Part shown: piece after piece, positions 25,389 through 34,530 of the stretch
Position numbering within the stretch: position 1 is the first letter of the stretch
Layout: every line of letters starts with the position of its first letter
Source of the DNA: Proteus vulgaris
GTDB lineage: Bacteria; Pseudomonadota; Gammaproteobacteria; Enterobacterales; Enterobacteriaceae
Assembly: GCF_033708015.1 (NCBI RefSeq)
Contig: NZ_CP137920.1
Location: 868,001-932,000 of the forward strand
DNA length: 64,000 nucleotides
Direction of reading: 5' to 3'
The notes under the pieces: model-generated
What the model saw: the letters and a program-made list of their open reading frames with translations, nothing else
Database searches by the model: none
Told to the model about the DNA's origin: nothing
Made by a program: the position numbers and the translations under genes

Positions 25389-26714
25389 CTATTTTATATA
25401 CAGCGTTAATTGAGTCCCCGGCTTTAACATTTTAATATCAGCATTCCAGCTCATTAACTGTTTTAGGTTAATGCCGTGGCGACGGGCAATACTGTAATAA
25501 GAGTCACCTTGACGTACTTTATAGTAGCTTGGTGAAGGTTTCGTTGTTGTGGTTCGACTAATACCACCTGCATTATGAATTTTTAATGTCTGACCAACCA
25601 GCAATGTGCTCTTTGCATTTAATCCATTAATACGTTGTAAATCTTTTACACTCATATTGTAGCGACGAGCAATCGCGTAAAACGAATCCCCTGAACGAAC
25701 CTTATAAACGCCTTCTTGCTTAATAGATTGATTCGTTTTGGCAACCGCTAAGCGAATAGTTTCTAATACAGCAGCATCCTCAAAAGCATTACGGAATTGG
25801 TCAAGTTTATTACGAGGCAACATAATGACATGAGGACCATTTGGAGCGGTTATTCCACGTTTATAGCCGGGGTTATAATCTTTCACGGTATTAATAGGTA
25901 GCTGACTTAATTCAGCGACTTTATTTAATGTGATTTGCTCGCCAACATCAAATGAGGCTAATGCTTTATCGCGATAGTTACTTTTTGGAAAGGTAATGGT
26001 TTGTTCGTTTTCACGGATCACTTTGCTCAGCGCGAGAATTTTGGGTACATAATTCATCGTTTCTTTGGGTAAAGAAAGTGACCAATAGTCTGTGGGTAAG
26101 TTTTGCTTTTCATTTGCCTTTATTGCTTGCATAACACGGCCTTCACCAGCGTTATAAGCAGCAAGGGCAAGTGCCCAATCACTATCAAACATGACATACA
26201 AGCGTTCTAGTAAATCAAGGGCGGCTTTAGTTGATGCTATAACATCACGACGTCCGTCATACCATTGGTTTTGTGCTAAACCATAGTAATTACCTGTTAT
26301 CGGTACAAATTGCCATAAACCGGCAGCATTTGCAGAGGAAGTAACATGGGGATTAAACGCACTTTCAATGACAGGAACAAGTGCCAACTCCATCGGTAAT
26401 TCACGTTTTTCAATTTCATCAATAATCGAATACATATAAGGTTCAGCGCGGGAAGCAACGCTCTGTATATGTTTAGGATTATTTAAAAAATATAATTCTT
26501 GCTGCGAGATCCTTTCATTTTCAGGGAGGTCCATTTTCAATTCACTTATCACATAACCCCATAAATTGGTTTTTACATCATATTGAGGTTGGTGAGAAGT
26601 TGAAGTCCCTTTCGTTGATATCGGTGTGATCGCAGACAAATTAGGTTTTATGTTCTCAGATTGCTGACAGCCAGCCAATAGCAATATGGAGAACAAAATC
26701 GCTTTTGTCTTCAT
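25389..26714 (-). CDS. mltD: Membrane-bound lytic murein transglycosylase D
   Basis: Outer-membrane lipoprotein that cleaves glycan strands to 1,6-anhydro-muropeptides. Signal peptide and lipobox are MKTKAILFSILLLAGC, so the start is set at 26714. A longer frame (26729, 26783) exists but adds no signal-like sequence. An SLT domain carries the catalytic Glu in PVIESAFNPHVTS and the GLWQFVP motif, followed by AAYNAGEG. Two C-terminal LysM repeats follow (YKVRSGDSFYAIARRYNMSV and YKVRQGDSYYSIARRHGINL). It is 441 residues and sits downstream of gloB on the same strand. Confidence 0.94.
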   Translation of the reverse strand: MKTKAILFSILLLAGCQQSENIKPNLSAITPISTKGTSTSHQPQYDVKTNLWGYVISELKMDLPENERISQQELYFLNNPKHIQSVASRAEPYMYSIIDEIEKRELPMELALVPVIESAFNPHVTSSANAAGLWQFVPITGNYYGLAQNQWYDGRRDVIASTKAALDLLERLYVMFDSDWALALAAYNAGEGRVMQAIKANEKQNLPTDYWSLSLPKETMNYVPKILALSKVIRENEQTITFPKSNYRDKALASFDVGEQITLNKVAELSQLPINTVKDYNPGYKRGITAPNGPHVIMLPRNKLDQFRNAFEDAAVLETIRLAVAKTNQSIKQEGVYKVRSGDSFYAIARRYNMSVKDLQRINGLNAKSTLLVGQTLKIHNAGGISRTTTTKPSPSYYKVRQGDSYYSIARRHGINLKQLMSWNADIKMLKPGTQLTLYIK

Positions 26715-26789
26715 AATAGAAAAATTCATCCTGTGTGTTTTTTGAACCAAATGATACTTAGAGTGCCCAAATAAAACAATCACTAGAAA

Positions 26790-27545
26790 TTAAAAGTTGT
26801 CTTTTAATTCCCTTAATTTTGTAAATGTCTTAATTGGAGCATAAGTATTAGTGGTTATACCTAAAATCCTTTGCAAATCAATATCGTCAGATTTCAAAAA
26901 AAGATTAATGTTCTTTTCGTTTTTCAGCGTTATTGGCACAGTAGGTTGCAAATTTTTACGCATTTCACTAACTTGGGTTAAATAATCGGTAATAAGTGTA
27001 TTTTCTGGCATGATATGATGTGCAAAGGTCATATTTGATAGAGTGTATTCATGAGCACAACAAATTAATGTGTTATCAGGTAACGCACTCAATCTTTGTA
27101 ATGAACTAAACATTTGCTGTGCAGTGCCTTCGAATAAACGACCGCAACCACCAGAAAAAAGTGTATCCCCACAAAATAAATATGGCTCACAATAATAAGC
27201 AACATGACCCAATGTATGACCTGGTGTGCCAATCACATTAAAAGTGAAAGTACTCACAATGATGCGCTCTTGATTATGAATAATCTTTTCAGCCCCTTTA
27301 CTTTGTGTTTCTTGTGGGCCAAAAACGTCAATGTTAGGATATTTTTTGACAAGTTCAGCAACGCCACCAACATGATCTTCATGATGATGGGTTAATAAAA
27401 TCGCAATCGGGGTTAGTGAGCGTTGTGAGAGCATTTCAATAACGGGATTGGCTTGTGACGGATCCACAATCACACATTCATTATTTTCATTACTTAATAG
27501 CCAAATGTAGTTATCGGATAAAGCAGGAATTCTGATAAGCTCCAT
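26790..27545 (-). CDS. gloB: Hydroxyacylglutathione hydrolase (glyoxalase II)
   Basis: Hydrolyses S-D-lactoylglutathione to lactate and glutathione in methylglyoxal detoxification. It is 251 residues from MELIRIPALSDNYIWLL, which matches the family N-terminus; the 22 codons upstream overlap the divergent yafS start and are not conserved. The metallo-beta-lactamase metal motif is LLTHHHEDHVGG, with a further His in TPGHTLGHVAY and the metal Asp in LFCGDTLFSGGCGR. Confidence 0.95.
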   Translation of the reverse strand: MELIRIPALSDNYIWLLSNENNECVIVDPSQANPVIEMLSQRSLTPIAILLTHHHEDHVGGVAELVKKYPNIDVFGPQETQSKGAEKIIHNQERIIVSTFTFNVIGTPGHTLGHVAYYCEPYLFCGDTLFSGGCGRLFEGTAQQMFSSLQRLSALPDNTLICCAHEYTLSNMTFAHHIMPENTLITDYLTQVSEMRKNLQPTVPITLKNEKNINLFLKSDDIDLQRILGITTNTYAPIKTFTKLRELKDNF

Positions 27546-27583
27546 ATAAGTTACCTTACTTATAAAATATAAAGGGTTAAACG

Positions 27584-28300
27584 ATGAAAGCAGCGCGTTC
27601 AGTAAAACCAATTACAATGCCAGATTCTTGGCGTGATATCCCTTGGGGGGAATATTATCGCATGGCGATTGAATTGCGTTTACAAAACTGGTGGTCGAAA
27701 ATGTATGGCTTTCATTTACTGAAACTCGGTCAACTCAGTGCCGAATTAGATACCAAATTAAGTATCGTTTCACATCAAGTCAATGTGACATCAAATGCAG
27801 TAAATGCGGATGTTATCGCATCTTTAGATTATCTACCCTTTGAAAATAAATCGATTGATGTTTGTCTTATGGCTCATGTGCTTGATTATAGTGCAGATCC
27901 CCATTGGCTATTAAGAGAAACCGACCGTGTTTTAATTGATGATGGCTGGTTAATATTAACAAGCTTTAACCCAATCAGTTTATTAGGATTGGGGAAATGC
28001 ACACCTTTTTTACGTCAAAAGCAGCCTTATTCAAGCCGTATGTTTTCACTTCGACGCCAAATTGATTGGCTTAGTGTGCTAAATTACGAAGTGATGACAC
28101 AACAGAATTTCCAGATTATGCCATTTTCAAGACCAATAAAACGTGATGGTAGCCGCTATCACACTGGTGGCTGTTTAAATTTAATTATTGCTCGTAAAAG
28201 AACGCTGCCTTTAACACCCACGGCATTGAAATTTGCCTTGCCACGCATGAGTGTAAAAGGTCGAATATTAGGCGCTACACGCAATCATTCAGAGCCGTAA
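27584..28300 (+). CDS. yafS: SAM-dependent methyltransferase-like protein YafS
   Basis: Class I methyltransferase-like protein of 238 residues with unknown substrate. The C-terminal half of the Methyltransf_11 fold shows as YLPFENKSIDVCLMAHVLDY and RETDRVLIDDGWLILTSFNP. Divergent from gloB (38 bases apart) and convergent with rnhA, exactly the enterobacterial order, which supports the name. The N-terminal PDSWRDIPWGEYYR is a YafS-type leader. Confidence 0.88.
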   Translation: MKAARSVKPITMPDSWRDIPWGEYYRMAIELRLQNWWSKMYGFHLLKLGQLSAELDTKLSIVSHQVNVTSNAVNADVIASLDYLPFENKSIDVCLMAHVLDYSADPHWLLRETDRVLIDDGWLILTSFNPISLLGLGKCTPFLRQKQPYSSRMFSLRRQIDWLSVLNYEVMTQQNFQIMPFSRPIKRDGSRYHTGGCLNLIIARKRTLPLTPTALKFALPRMSVKGRILGATRNHSEP

Positions 28301-28308
28301 AGCATTAC

Positions 28309-28791
28309 TTATTGTGTTTTGTCTTTCTGACTTTCGATATAACCTGTGTCTTCTTGTGTCGGTGATAGCGCCGCCGCTTTTGCTAATTCATCACAACGTT
28401 CATTTTCATCATGACCCGCATGGCCTTTTACCCAGTGCCATTCAATTTCATGACGAGTAATAGCACTATCTAAGCGCTTCCATAAATCGACATTCAGCAC
28501 AGGGCTTTTGTCTGCTTTGCGCCATTGGCGTTTTTTCCAGCTATGGATCCACTGTGTGATACCTTGTCTGACATATTGGCTATCGGTTGTCAGTGTAATT
28601 TTACAAGGGAATTTTAATGTTTCTAATGCTACGATAGCGGCAAGAAGTTCCATTCGGTTATTGGTGGTCATAAAAAAACCTTCACTTAGGGTTTTTTCAT
28701 GTTGTTGATAGCGTAAAATAGCGCCATAACCACCGGGACCAGGGTTGCCTAAGCATGAACCATCGGTGAATATTTCTACCTGCTTGTGCAT
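28309..28791 (-). CDS. rnhA: Ribonuclease HI
   Basis: Degrades RNA in RNA-DNA hybrids, removing primers and R-loops. The 160-residue protein has the four-acid active site: Asp in [15 protein letters not shown], Glu in NNRMELLAA, Asp in LTTDSQYV and the C-terminal Asp in [12 protein letters not shown]. Divergent from dnaQ with 65 bases between starts, the classic overlapping-promoter arrangement. Confidence 0.97.
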   Translation of the reverse strand: MHKQVEIFTDGSCLGNPGPGGYGAILRYQQHEKTLSEGFFMTTNNRMELLAAIVALETLKFPCKITLTTDSQYVRQGITQWIHSWKKRQWRKADKSPVLNVDLWKRLDSAITRHEIEWHWVKGHAGHDENERCDELAKAAALSPTQEDTGYIESQKDKTQ

Positions 28792-28856
28792 AAAGGCGAC
28801 TTATCCTTTTTGATTAATACGAAAAACTAACCCTAAGTCTGACATAAAAACGGATT

Positions 28857-29609
28857 ATGAGCACTCCAATCACACGACAAATTGTACTTGATACCGAAAC
28901 CACCGGTATGAATAAGCTGGGCGTTCATTATGAAGGTCATAATATCATTGAAATTGGTGCCGTAGAGGTTATCAACCGTCGATTAACAGGGCGAAATTTC
29001 CATGTTTATATTAAGCCTGAAAGATTAGTAGATCCCGAAGCATTTGAAGTTCACGGTATTAGTGATGAATTTTTAGAAGATTGTCCTTCTTTTGCTGATA
29101 TTGCTGATGAGTTTTTAGAATATATTCGTGGCGCAGAGCTGATCATTCATAACGTATCGTTCGATATCGGCTTTATGGATTACGAGTTTAGAAAGCTTAA
29201 TCGTGATATTCCGCCGACTGAAACGTTCTGCCAAATAACCGATAGTCTTGCTATGGCAAGGGCATTATTCCCTGGCAAACGCAATAATCTTGATGCTTTA
29301 TGTGATAGATACTTAATAGATAACTCTAAACGTACTCTTCACGGCGCATTATTGGATGCTGAAATACTTTCTGATGTTTACTTGGCAATGACCGGTGGAC
29401 AAACCGCATTAGCATTTTCAATAGAAGGTGAATCAAGTAATGAGCAAGAGCAAAATGATATTCAGCGTATCGAGCGTCCAGCCTCTGGACTCAGAGTAAT
29501 AAGAGCAACTGCAGAAGAACTTGTTGAGCATGAATCTCGATTAGATTTAGTTGAGAAGAAAGGTGGGCATTGTTTATGGCGTCCTGCGTCAAATGATGAG
29601 GCAGTTTGA
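28857..29609 (+). CDS. dnaQ: DNA polymerase III epsilon subunit (3'-5' proofreading exonuclease)
   Basis: Proofreading subunit of the replicative polymerase core. It is 250 residues. The DEDDh active site starts with VLDTETTGM, continues with HNVSFDIGFMD and ends with HGALLDAEIL. A clamp-binding-type segment QTALAF lies after the exonuclease domain, and the C-terminal tail should bind the alpha subunit. It is directly followed by tRNA-Asp, as in E. coli. Confidence 0.97.
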   Translation: MSTPITRQIVLDTETTGMNKLGVHYEGHNIIEIGAVEVINRRLTGRNFHVYIKPERLVDPEAFEVHGISDEFLEDCPSFADIADEFLEYIRGAELIIHNVSFDIGFMDYEFRKLNRDIPPTETFCQITDSLAMARALFPGKRNNLDALCDRYLIDNSKRTLHGALLDAEILSDVYLAMTGGQTALAFSIEGESSNEQEQNDIQRIERPASGLRVIRATAEELVEHESRLDLVEKKGGHCLWRPASNDEAV

Positions 29610-29732
29610 ATATAAAAAAAGCGTAAAGAGTTAGTTGAGATTAAAAACTGTCCAAATGCATCTTTTTGTTAGAAAAACAGTTGACGACAAGGTAATAGAT
29701 TCGTAATATTCACTTCGTCCGAAAGGATACGC

Positions 29733-29809
29733 GGAGCGGTAGTTCAGTTGGTTAGAATACCTGCCTGTCACGCAGGGGGTCGCGGGTTCGAGTCCCGTCC
29801 GTTCCGCCA
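29733..29809 (+). tRNA. aspV: tRNA-Asp (anticodon GTC)
   Basis: A 77-base cloverleaf with encoded CCA. Acceptor GGAGCGG pairs with CCGTTCC (one G-U), the anticodon arm is CCTGCCTGTCACGCAGG with GTC at 29767-29769, and the T-arm is GCGGGTTCGAGTCCCGT. It is nearly identical to E. coli tRNA-Asp. Its position after dnaQ is a known integration hotspot in enterobacteria; an accessory island follows directly. Confidence 0.98.
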
Positions 29810-29817
29810 ACATTCCA

Positions 29818-29844
29818 AACCCCAGCATTTATGCTGGGGTTTTT
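29818..29844 (+). terminator. Terminator after tRNA-Asp
   Basis: Perfect 11-base stem AACCCCAGCAT/ATGCTGGGGTT (29818-29828 and 29831-29841) and a T-run. Confidence 0.95.
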
Positions 29845-29900
29845 GCGTTTAGAGTATCAAACAATTTCCTTTCTCCTGAGCTTGGCTCAATCAGTATTCC

Positions 29901-29929
29901 TTGCATTCAATATTTGATATTACTATCTT
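29901..29929 (+). promoter_or_regulatory. Candidate promoter of the immunity-like gene array
   Basis: TTGCAT (29901-29906), a 17-base spacer and TATCTT (29924-29929), just upstream of the first gene of the array. Each hexamer matches consensus at 4 of 6, so this is a weak but well-spaced candidate. Confidence 0.4.
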
Positions 29930-29985
29930 AGAATTTATTAGTAATACTAACACTATGCTTAATGCTATTTCGCTGAGTAATCAAT

Positions 29986-30381
29986 ATGGAAAATAGAGTA
30001 CATTTATGGATTGGCAGTAATTTTTCTTCTGAAGAAGAATATATGCATTATTTTGAGTTAGATTATTCTGCTGAAGACGGAATAGATTCTCCTAATTATA
30101 GAGTGTGTGGATTTTGCAAAGATCTGGGAATAATGTGGTACGACGAAGATTTTATTGGTGTTATTTCTCGCTTTGATAACAATGTTACGCTTGATGAAAT
30201 TCTAGTAGATGCTGCTGTCGATGAAAGTGAAATACCATTAATTAAAGCTAAATGTGAAGAGCTAGGAATTAAAAGTGCCAATGCGATATTTTGGTATCAA
30301 GATCCTGAGCTTGTTATCAATCAGTGCGATAATCAAACCTATAATAATTTACATTATATGGGCGAATATAATGGTGATTAA
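29986..30381 (+). CDS. Imm22-like immunity protein
   Basis: A 131-residue acidic protein. The start (HLWIGSNFSSEEEYMHYFEL), the middle FCKDLGIMWYDEDFIGV and the final NNLHYMGEY segment look like the immunity 22 family of polymorphic-toxin systems as I remember it (pattern: WIG-F-S-EE-Y, then D-GI-YDEDF). No signal peptide or membrane segment. First gene of an AT-rich 13-gene row of plus-strand genes; the next starts 33 bases on. Family assignment is by memory of motif pattern, not by search; no toxin partner is visible. Confidence 0.65.
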   Translation: MENRVHLWIGSNFSSEEEYMHYFELDYSAEDGIDSPNYRVCGFCKDLGIMWYDEDFIGVISRFDNNVTLDEILVDAAVDESEIPLIKAKCEELGIKSANAIFWYQDPELVINQCDNQTYNNLHYMGEYNGD

Positions 30382-30414
30382 CAGGTTTAAAAATACCCTT
30401 AGGCTGAGCTGATC

Positions 30415-30960
30415 ATGCTATTAACGCTTGATGAAATTACAAAAAAGCTAGAAAACAAATTTTCCCCTTTAGGTGAAGATTTTGATGATTTAATGCTTTT
30501 TAAAAGAACAACACCACTTAGTGATTTAGAGACGTTAGAACAAAAATTAATGCTTTCTCTTCCTGATGATTTTACCTCTTTTATCTCTCTCTATAATTTA
30601 GATAATTTTTCATTATTTAATATCAGCTTTGGCTGTGGTGAAGGCTATCTTGAAAGACTGTTTATGCTAAATAGTCCTAATGGGTTTGAACAATGGTGGA
30701 TTGGTAATAAGCGACCTGAAAATATGATGGTTATTGCACTGTCAGATCCTTATACCCTCTTATTAAATACTCAAACAGGGAATGTTTTTGCAATGACGAG
30801 TGAGTCATCTATGGATAGTTTTGAACATATCGCGATGAATTTTTTTGTTTTTTTTAGAGCAGTTGCCACACTGTTTTTAACGGATATTTCGTTAGATAAG
30901 ATTATTGAACTTACATCATCTCAAACAACCTCATTTTGGTATCAGCTAAAGCCTGAATAA
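30415..30960 (+). CDS. SMI1/KNR4 (SUKH)-family protein, probable immunity protein
   Basis: A 181-residue soluble protein. The segment LSDLETLEQKLMLSLPDDF, followed by TSFISLYNLDNFSLF, is the SUKH signature (helix, LP-x-DF, then an aromatic strand). Bacterial SUKH proteins mostly act as immunity proteins that bind nuclease or other toxins of contact-dependent systems. The downstream gene begins 1 base after its stop, so the two are cotranscribed. Its specific toxin target cannot be told. Confidence 0.75.
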   Translation: MLLTLDEITKKLENKFSPLGEDFDDLMLFKRTTPLSDLETLEQKLMLSLPDDFTSFISLYNLDNFSLFNISFGCGEGYLERLFMLNSPNGFEQWWIGNKRPENMMVIALSDPYTLLLNTQTGNVFAMTSESSMDSFEHIAMNFFVFFRAVATLFLTDISLDKIIELTSSQTTSFWYQLKPE

Positions 30961-30961
30961 G

Positions 30962-31315
30962 ATGAAAAATATAAAGAAAAAAGCGCTTATATATGATGGT
31001 GTTGAAGATGACTTTTATCAACAGAGTCACCTTATTCAATGCCCTTATTATGATGAAAAAATGTTGATTAGCGTAACGCAATTAATCGATTTAAATCGCT
31101 TAAACGAAGAGGTAAAACAACAGGTGATAAGTAAGGTTAAAGGGCTGACTTTAAATCAAGGAATCCACTATACCTACGATGGCTTATCGGTAATGTGTGA
31201 CCTCCAAAAATCAAAAAAAGAGAATATTCAGTTGCTCGGTTTATTTGCTATTGGTGAAAGACAACCTGCACGGTATCAAATCATCGTTTTAGGGATATTT
31301 AGGATTCATTTATGA
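30962..31315 (+). CDS. Hypothetical protein of the immunity-like array
   Basis: A 117-residue protein I do not recognise. A basic start (MKNIKKKALIYDG) and a mixed alpha/beta pattern; no membrane segment or signal peptide. It starts 1 base after the SUKH gene upstream and its ATGA stop/start overlaps the next gene by 4 bases, so all three look translationally coupled. An immunity role is inferred from context only. Confidence 0.6.
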   Translation: MKNIKKKALIYDGVEDDFYQQSHLIQCPYYDEKMLISVTQLIDLNRLNEEVKQQVISKVKGLTLNQGIHYTYDGLSVMCDLQKSKKENIQLLGLFAIGERQPARYQIIVLGIFRIHL

Positions 31316-31641
31316 AGCAGGAATTTCATTTACGTTTAAATACGCTATCTAAAGAACTTGATGACTTTTATTATCAAGAATTTGAAACTGAACAAGCCGA
31401 ATACAGTAAAAATAAACAGATAAAACAGGCTATTGTTCAGTTTATCCTTGAAATGAAAGAACATGGTGAATACACACTAATTGATGAAGCGCTAAACCTT
31501 ATATTTCATAATACTGGTTGTCATATTGATTGCGAAATTCTAGATGAGATCATGCTTCCTGTTATTGAAAAAAATATTATTACACAGGAATTGATTAATA
31601 AAAATCTAAGAGAGAATTCCCCTATGGGACGTTGGTTTTAA
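31312..31641 (+). CDS. Hypothetical protein of the immunity-like array
   Basis: A 109-residue, mostly helical protein by eye, rich in Glu, Lys and Ile; family not recognised. Its start overlaps the upstream stop (ATGA). It contains a His-Cys segment (FHNTGCHIDCEI) that could bind metal, but nothing proves it. The next gene starts 15 bases on. Confidence 0.6.
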   Translation: MKQEFHLRLNTLSKELDDFYYQEFETEQAEYSKNKQIKQAIVQFILEMKEHGEYTLIDEALNLIFHNTGCHIDCEILDEIMLPVIEKNIITQELINKNLRENSPMGRWF

Positions 31642-31656
31642 TATAAGGATAATAAA

Positions 31657-32352
31657 ATGAGGCCGGTTTATTGGGATTTCTCAGGATTTAATTTATTTAT
31701 GCAAAGTGATTATCAGGATCTTTATCAACTCGAAGATAATAGTAATAAACTTTATGGTAGTAGTAATTTTAGTGAGTTAGATACATTAGATTGGTTTTTA
31801 TTAGATAAAAACAGTCATGAAACTTCATTTTTGTTATTGACCGTAAATTCTAATATTGAAGTAATAAAAGATGAAAATAGTTATAATCTTAATGAGTTGG
31901 AAAATATCGATTTTAATATAAGTGTCAATTCTTTTATTAATAAAATTGAAATACCCTCTATTTCTTGTTTTTATTTTAAATCCAATCAATTAATTTCATT
32001 CTCAATATTATCAAGAATAAAATATAAAGTATTAATTTCAGATGATCTCTATTTTTTATTAGATAAAGATTTTTCATATCAAGGATATGTGTTGGAGAAA
32101 GCGACTCATCACATTGTTGGCTACAATAAGGATATAAATTCTCATTTGTTCGATTGTTATTTAGAAAAAATTTTTTCTTTTTGTACTGAGGAGAGTTATG
32201 AGAAGTTAGATGAACAAGATATTCACTCTTTATCAATATTAAATGAATTAGAAAAAAACTGTTATTCTAATCAACAGAAGGACAGAAGAATTGAGGCGAT
32301 TATAGTATTTATCCAATTGTTAAAGTCTAATTTTTATAATATAGATAATTAA
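31657..32352 (+). CDS. Hypothetical protein of the immunity-like array, weak paralogue of the gene at 32930
   Basis: A 231-residue, acidic, extremely AT-rich gene of unknown family, with a good ribosome site (AAGGA upstream). Its C-terminal part (FCTEESYEKLDEQDIHSL) resembles the C-terminal part of the gene at 32930 (FHLMDESTWNKLNEKDTSV), which suggests diverged paralogues. No signal peptide or membrane span. Confidence 0.6.
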   Translation: MRPVYWDFSGFNLFMQSDYQDLYQLEDNSNKLYGSSNFSELDTLDWFLLDKNSHETSFLLLTVNSNIEVIKDENSYNLNELENIDFNISVNSFINKIEIPSISCFYFKSNQLISFSILSRIKYKVLISDDLYFLLDKDFSYQGYVLEKATHHIVGYNKDINSHLFDCYLEKIFSFCTEESYEKLDEQDIHSLSILNELEKNCYSNQQKDRRIEAIIVFIQLLKSNFYNIDN

Positions 32353-32386
32353 AATTAAATTTCAGCATAATAGAAGAAGGGAAGAT

Positions 32387-32899
32387 ATGAAATTTTTTAA
32401 AGATACTCAAATAATATTTGAGCAATCATTAAATGGACTCACAGAAAATGAAGTGAATTCTTACTTTCCTCAATTCTTTCAAGGTAAAGACTTATTTATT
32501 GAATTCTATAAACAAACTAATGGCGGGTACTTTACTCATGGAGCAGTTTTTTACCGAGATCATTTTAATATCGATAATCTTAAAGATTACAATGCAATGG
32601 AAGTTGAATCATTTAATTTTATAAAATCGAATCAATATGTTAAGTCTGATTACTTACTTTCTATTTGTGAAGTGATTAGATACAGATCTAATGCATCATC
32701 GAAGTTGCAAAATTTTATAAAAAATAATATTCCTTTTGCTGGCGATGCGGGTGATAATGATTATTGGATAGAGATCCCAACAGGACGTATCAGATATACA
32801 CATTCTACGGATCCTGATTGGGCTGATAATATTATTGACATTGCGCCTTCATTTTATGACTTTTGTCTATATTTACAGTCTAAAAGACGAGTCTTATAA
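32387..32899 (+). CDS. SMI1/KNR4 (SUKH)-family protein, probable immunity protein
   Basis: A 170-residue protein with the SUKH layout: FIEFYKQTNGGYF (the L-x-x-F-Y-x-x-NGG strand-turn), IPFAGDAGDNDYWIEIPTG (the typical FA-D-GGD-Y strand), and a final ADNIIDIAPSFYDFCLYL helix. It is the clearest SUKH member in the array. Bacterial members are usually immunity proteins; the matching toxin is not in this window. Confidence 0.8.
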   Translation: MKFFKDTQIIFEQSLNGLTENEVNSYFPQFFQGKDLFIEFYKQTNGGYFTHGAVFYRDHFNIDNLKDYNAMEVESFNFIKSNQYVKSDYLLSICEVIRYRSNASSKLQNFIKNNIPFAGDAGDNDYWIEIPTGRIRYTHSTDPDWADNIIDIAPSFYDFCLYLQSKRRVL

Positions 32900-32929
32900 T
32901 AAAATATAAATAAGAGTAGGTGCTTTATT

Positions 32930-33691
32930 ATGGATAAATATTATTTAAATGTAGATGGAGATAATATTGCTATAGTGATAGATGATGGGATTATATTAAC
33001 ATCAGAGTTAACTTGGGATTTCTATAATATTAGTATATCGGACAATCTATTTCCTGACGATTTATCTCTTTTTTATTCTGATGATTATATAGGAAGTAGC
33101 CATTATCTTAGTGATAACGGTTATGTTTTTGATAGGCATTACTGTTTAAAAGAACTCTCTTTATATGTTCCTGAAAATAATGTTTTTGATACGGAAAAAA
33201 TAAATACTTTATTAAGTAAACCAGTGCGAGACGCTCATATAAAAATAGTGGAACCTATTAAATTCAATGCAATATCACCTTGTGATTTTAGATGTTTTAG
33301 TGAAAATGGAGAATATTTATTATGTTTGAAAGATATTTATTTTAATAAAAGCAGTCATATAGAAAGAATTAAGATACATAATAAATTAGAAATTATCTTT
33401 CTAGATGGGAAAGAAATAGGGTTCATGATTTTAGAACCGTTTGAAAATATTTTTTTTGATCTAAATCTTATTGAAAATAAAAATATAAAGCTCAGTTTAA
33501 AAGAAAAAATGTTGTTTTTAAAATATTTCCATCTAATGGATGAATCTACGTGGAATAAGCTCAATGAGAAAGATACTTCTGTTTATTTTGCGTTACATTC
33601 TATACAGGATGAAGTTTTAGATATGATGTCTGATAATAGTAAATTACGACATTTAAATAATCAATTATCATTTATTTTAGATAACTATTAA
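32930..33691 (+). CDS. Hypothetical protein of the immunity-like array
   Basis: A 253-residue acidic protein of unknown family, one of the two largest in the array. The N-terminal half is beta-rich by eye (YYLNVDGDNIAIVIDDGIIL), the C-terminal half helical and similar to the end of the gene at 31657. The next gene begins 3 bases after its stop, indicating coupling. Confidence 0.6.
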   Translation: MDKYYLNVDGDNIAIVIDDGIILTSELTWDFYNISISDNLFPDDLSLFYSDDYIGSSHYLSDNGYVFDRHYCLKELSLYVPENNVFDTEKINTLLSKPVRDAHIKIVEPIKFNAISPCDFRCFSENGEYLLCLKDIYFNKSSHIERIKIHNKLEIIFLDGKEIGFMILEPFENIFFDLNLIENKNIKLSLKEKMLFLKYFHLMDESTWNKLNEKDTSVYFALHSIQDEVLDMMSDNSKLRHLNNQLSFILDNY

Positions 33692-33694
33692 ACT

Positions 33695-34030
33695 ATGAAA
33701 AAAGACGAAAAAATTATTGTTGAAATATATAAAGAAATATTTGAAGATAATTTTCATCAATACAGTAAAAGATTGAATAGACAATCGATTGAAAATAATA
33801 AAGACGACACTTTTTCTCAAGTGAATAAAATTTTTATAAGCCTGTCAGAAAAAGAAAAAAATGCAATAATGAATATGATAAAAATCGTTATTTCGGATAC
33901 TGCATCTACAATATTAGGTACATTAGATGGTACTCATATGGTTGATAATATAGATAAAGATTTTCAGTTAATTTATGATAATGAGGAAATTCAAGGCGAT
34001 CTACAAGATTTGTTTTTAGCGTTAGTGTAA
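33695..34030 (+). CDS. Small helical hypothetical protein of the immunity-like array
   Basis: A 111-residue protein of unknown family. The middle LSEKEKNAIMNMIKIVISDTASTILGTLDG and the end FQLIYDNEEIQGDLQDLFLA look like a compact helical fold with a short beta element. I have seen similar small proteins beside toxin genes but cannot name a family. It lies between an unknown gene and a SUKH gene with gaps of 3 and 7 bases. Confidence 0.6.
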   Translation: MKKDEKIIVEIYKEIFEDNFHQYSKRLNRQSIENNKDDTFSQVNKIFISLSEKEKNAIMNMIKIVISDTASTILGTLDGTHMVDNIDKDFQLIYDNEEIQGDLQDLFLALV

Positions 34031-34037
34031 GATAATA

Positions 34038-34478
34038 ATGACATCATCTGAATTTCTAATTTTATTAGAAAATTTTAAAAAGTTTATGTTGGATAAAGGC
34101 TTCTCTGTCATAGGGTGTTCTGATGAGCAAATTCTCCAATTAGAAGATAAATATGGAAAATTACCTTGTTTTTATAAAGTCTATTTATCTATATTCGGTT
34201 TAGAGGCAGGTGATTTTAAAAAAGGAACCGATATTTTATATTCTGAATTAGATGATATCAATATATATTCTATTGAGTTACTTGAAGAAAATGACATTAG
34301 GATACCATTGAATTTCTTTTTATTTTTATTACATCAAGGTTATTCCTGTCTATTTTTTATAGATAGGCAATGTGATGATCCTGATGTTTATGTTTACACG
34401 GAAGGTGATAAAATAAGAAAAATAAAGCTTAAGTTTTCAGAATGTCTATTAGCTGAAATTGATTATTATAAAGAGTAA
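34038..34478 (+). CDS. SMI1/KNR4 (SUKH)-family protein, probable immunity protein
   Basis: A 146-residue protein with the SUKH core: CSDEQILQLEDKYGKLPCFY (helix ending in LP-x-F/Y) then KVYLSIFGLEAGDF, and late strands CLFFIDRQCDDPDVYVYTEGD. The third SUKH-like member of the array. The arrangement between unrelated small genes fits a stack of immunity genes of different families. Confidence 0.75.
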   Translation: MTSSEFLILLENFKKFMLDKGFSVIGCSDEQILQLEDKYGKLPCFYKVYLSIFGLEAGDFKKGTDILYSELDDINIYSIELLEENDIRIPLNFFLFLLHQGYSCLFFIDRQCDDPDVYVYTEGDKIRKIKLKFSECLLAEIDYYKE

Positions 34479-34530
34479 AAAAGAAATACTTACAGATTTA
34501 ATAACTATTAATTTAATATACTTGAGATAA

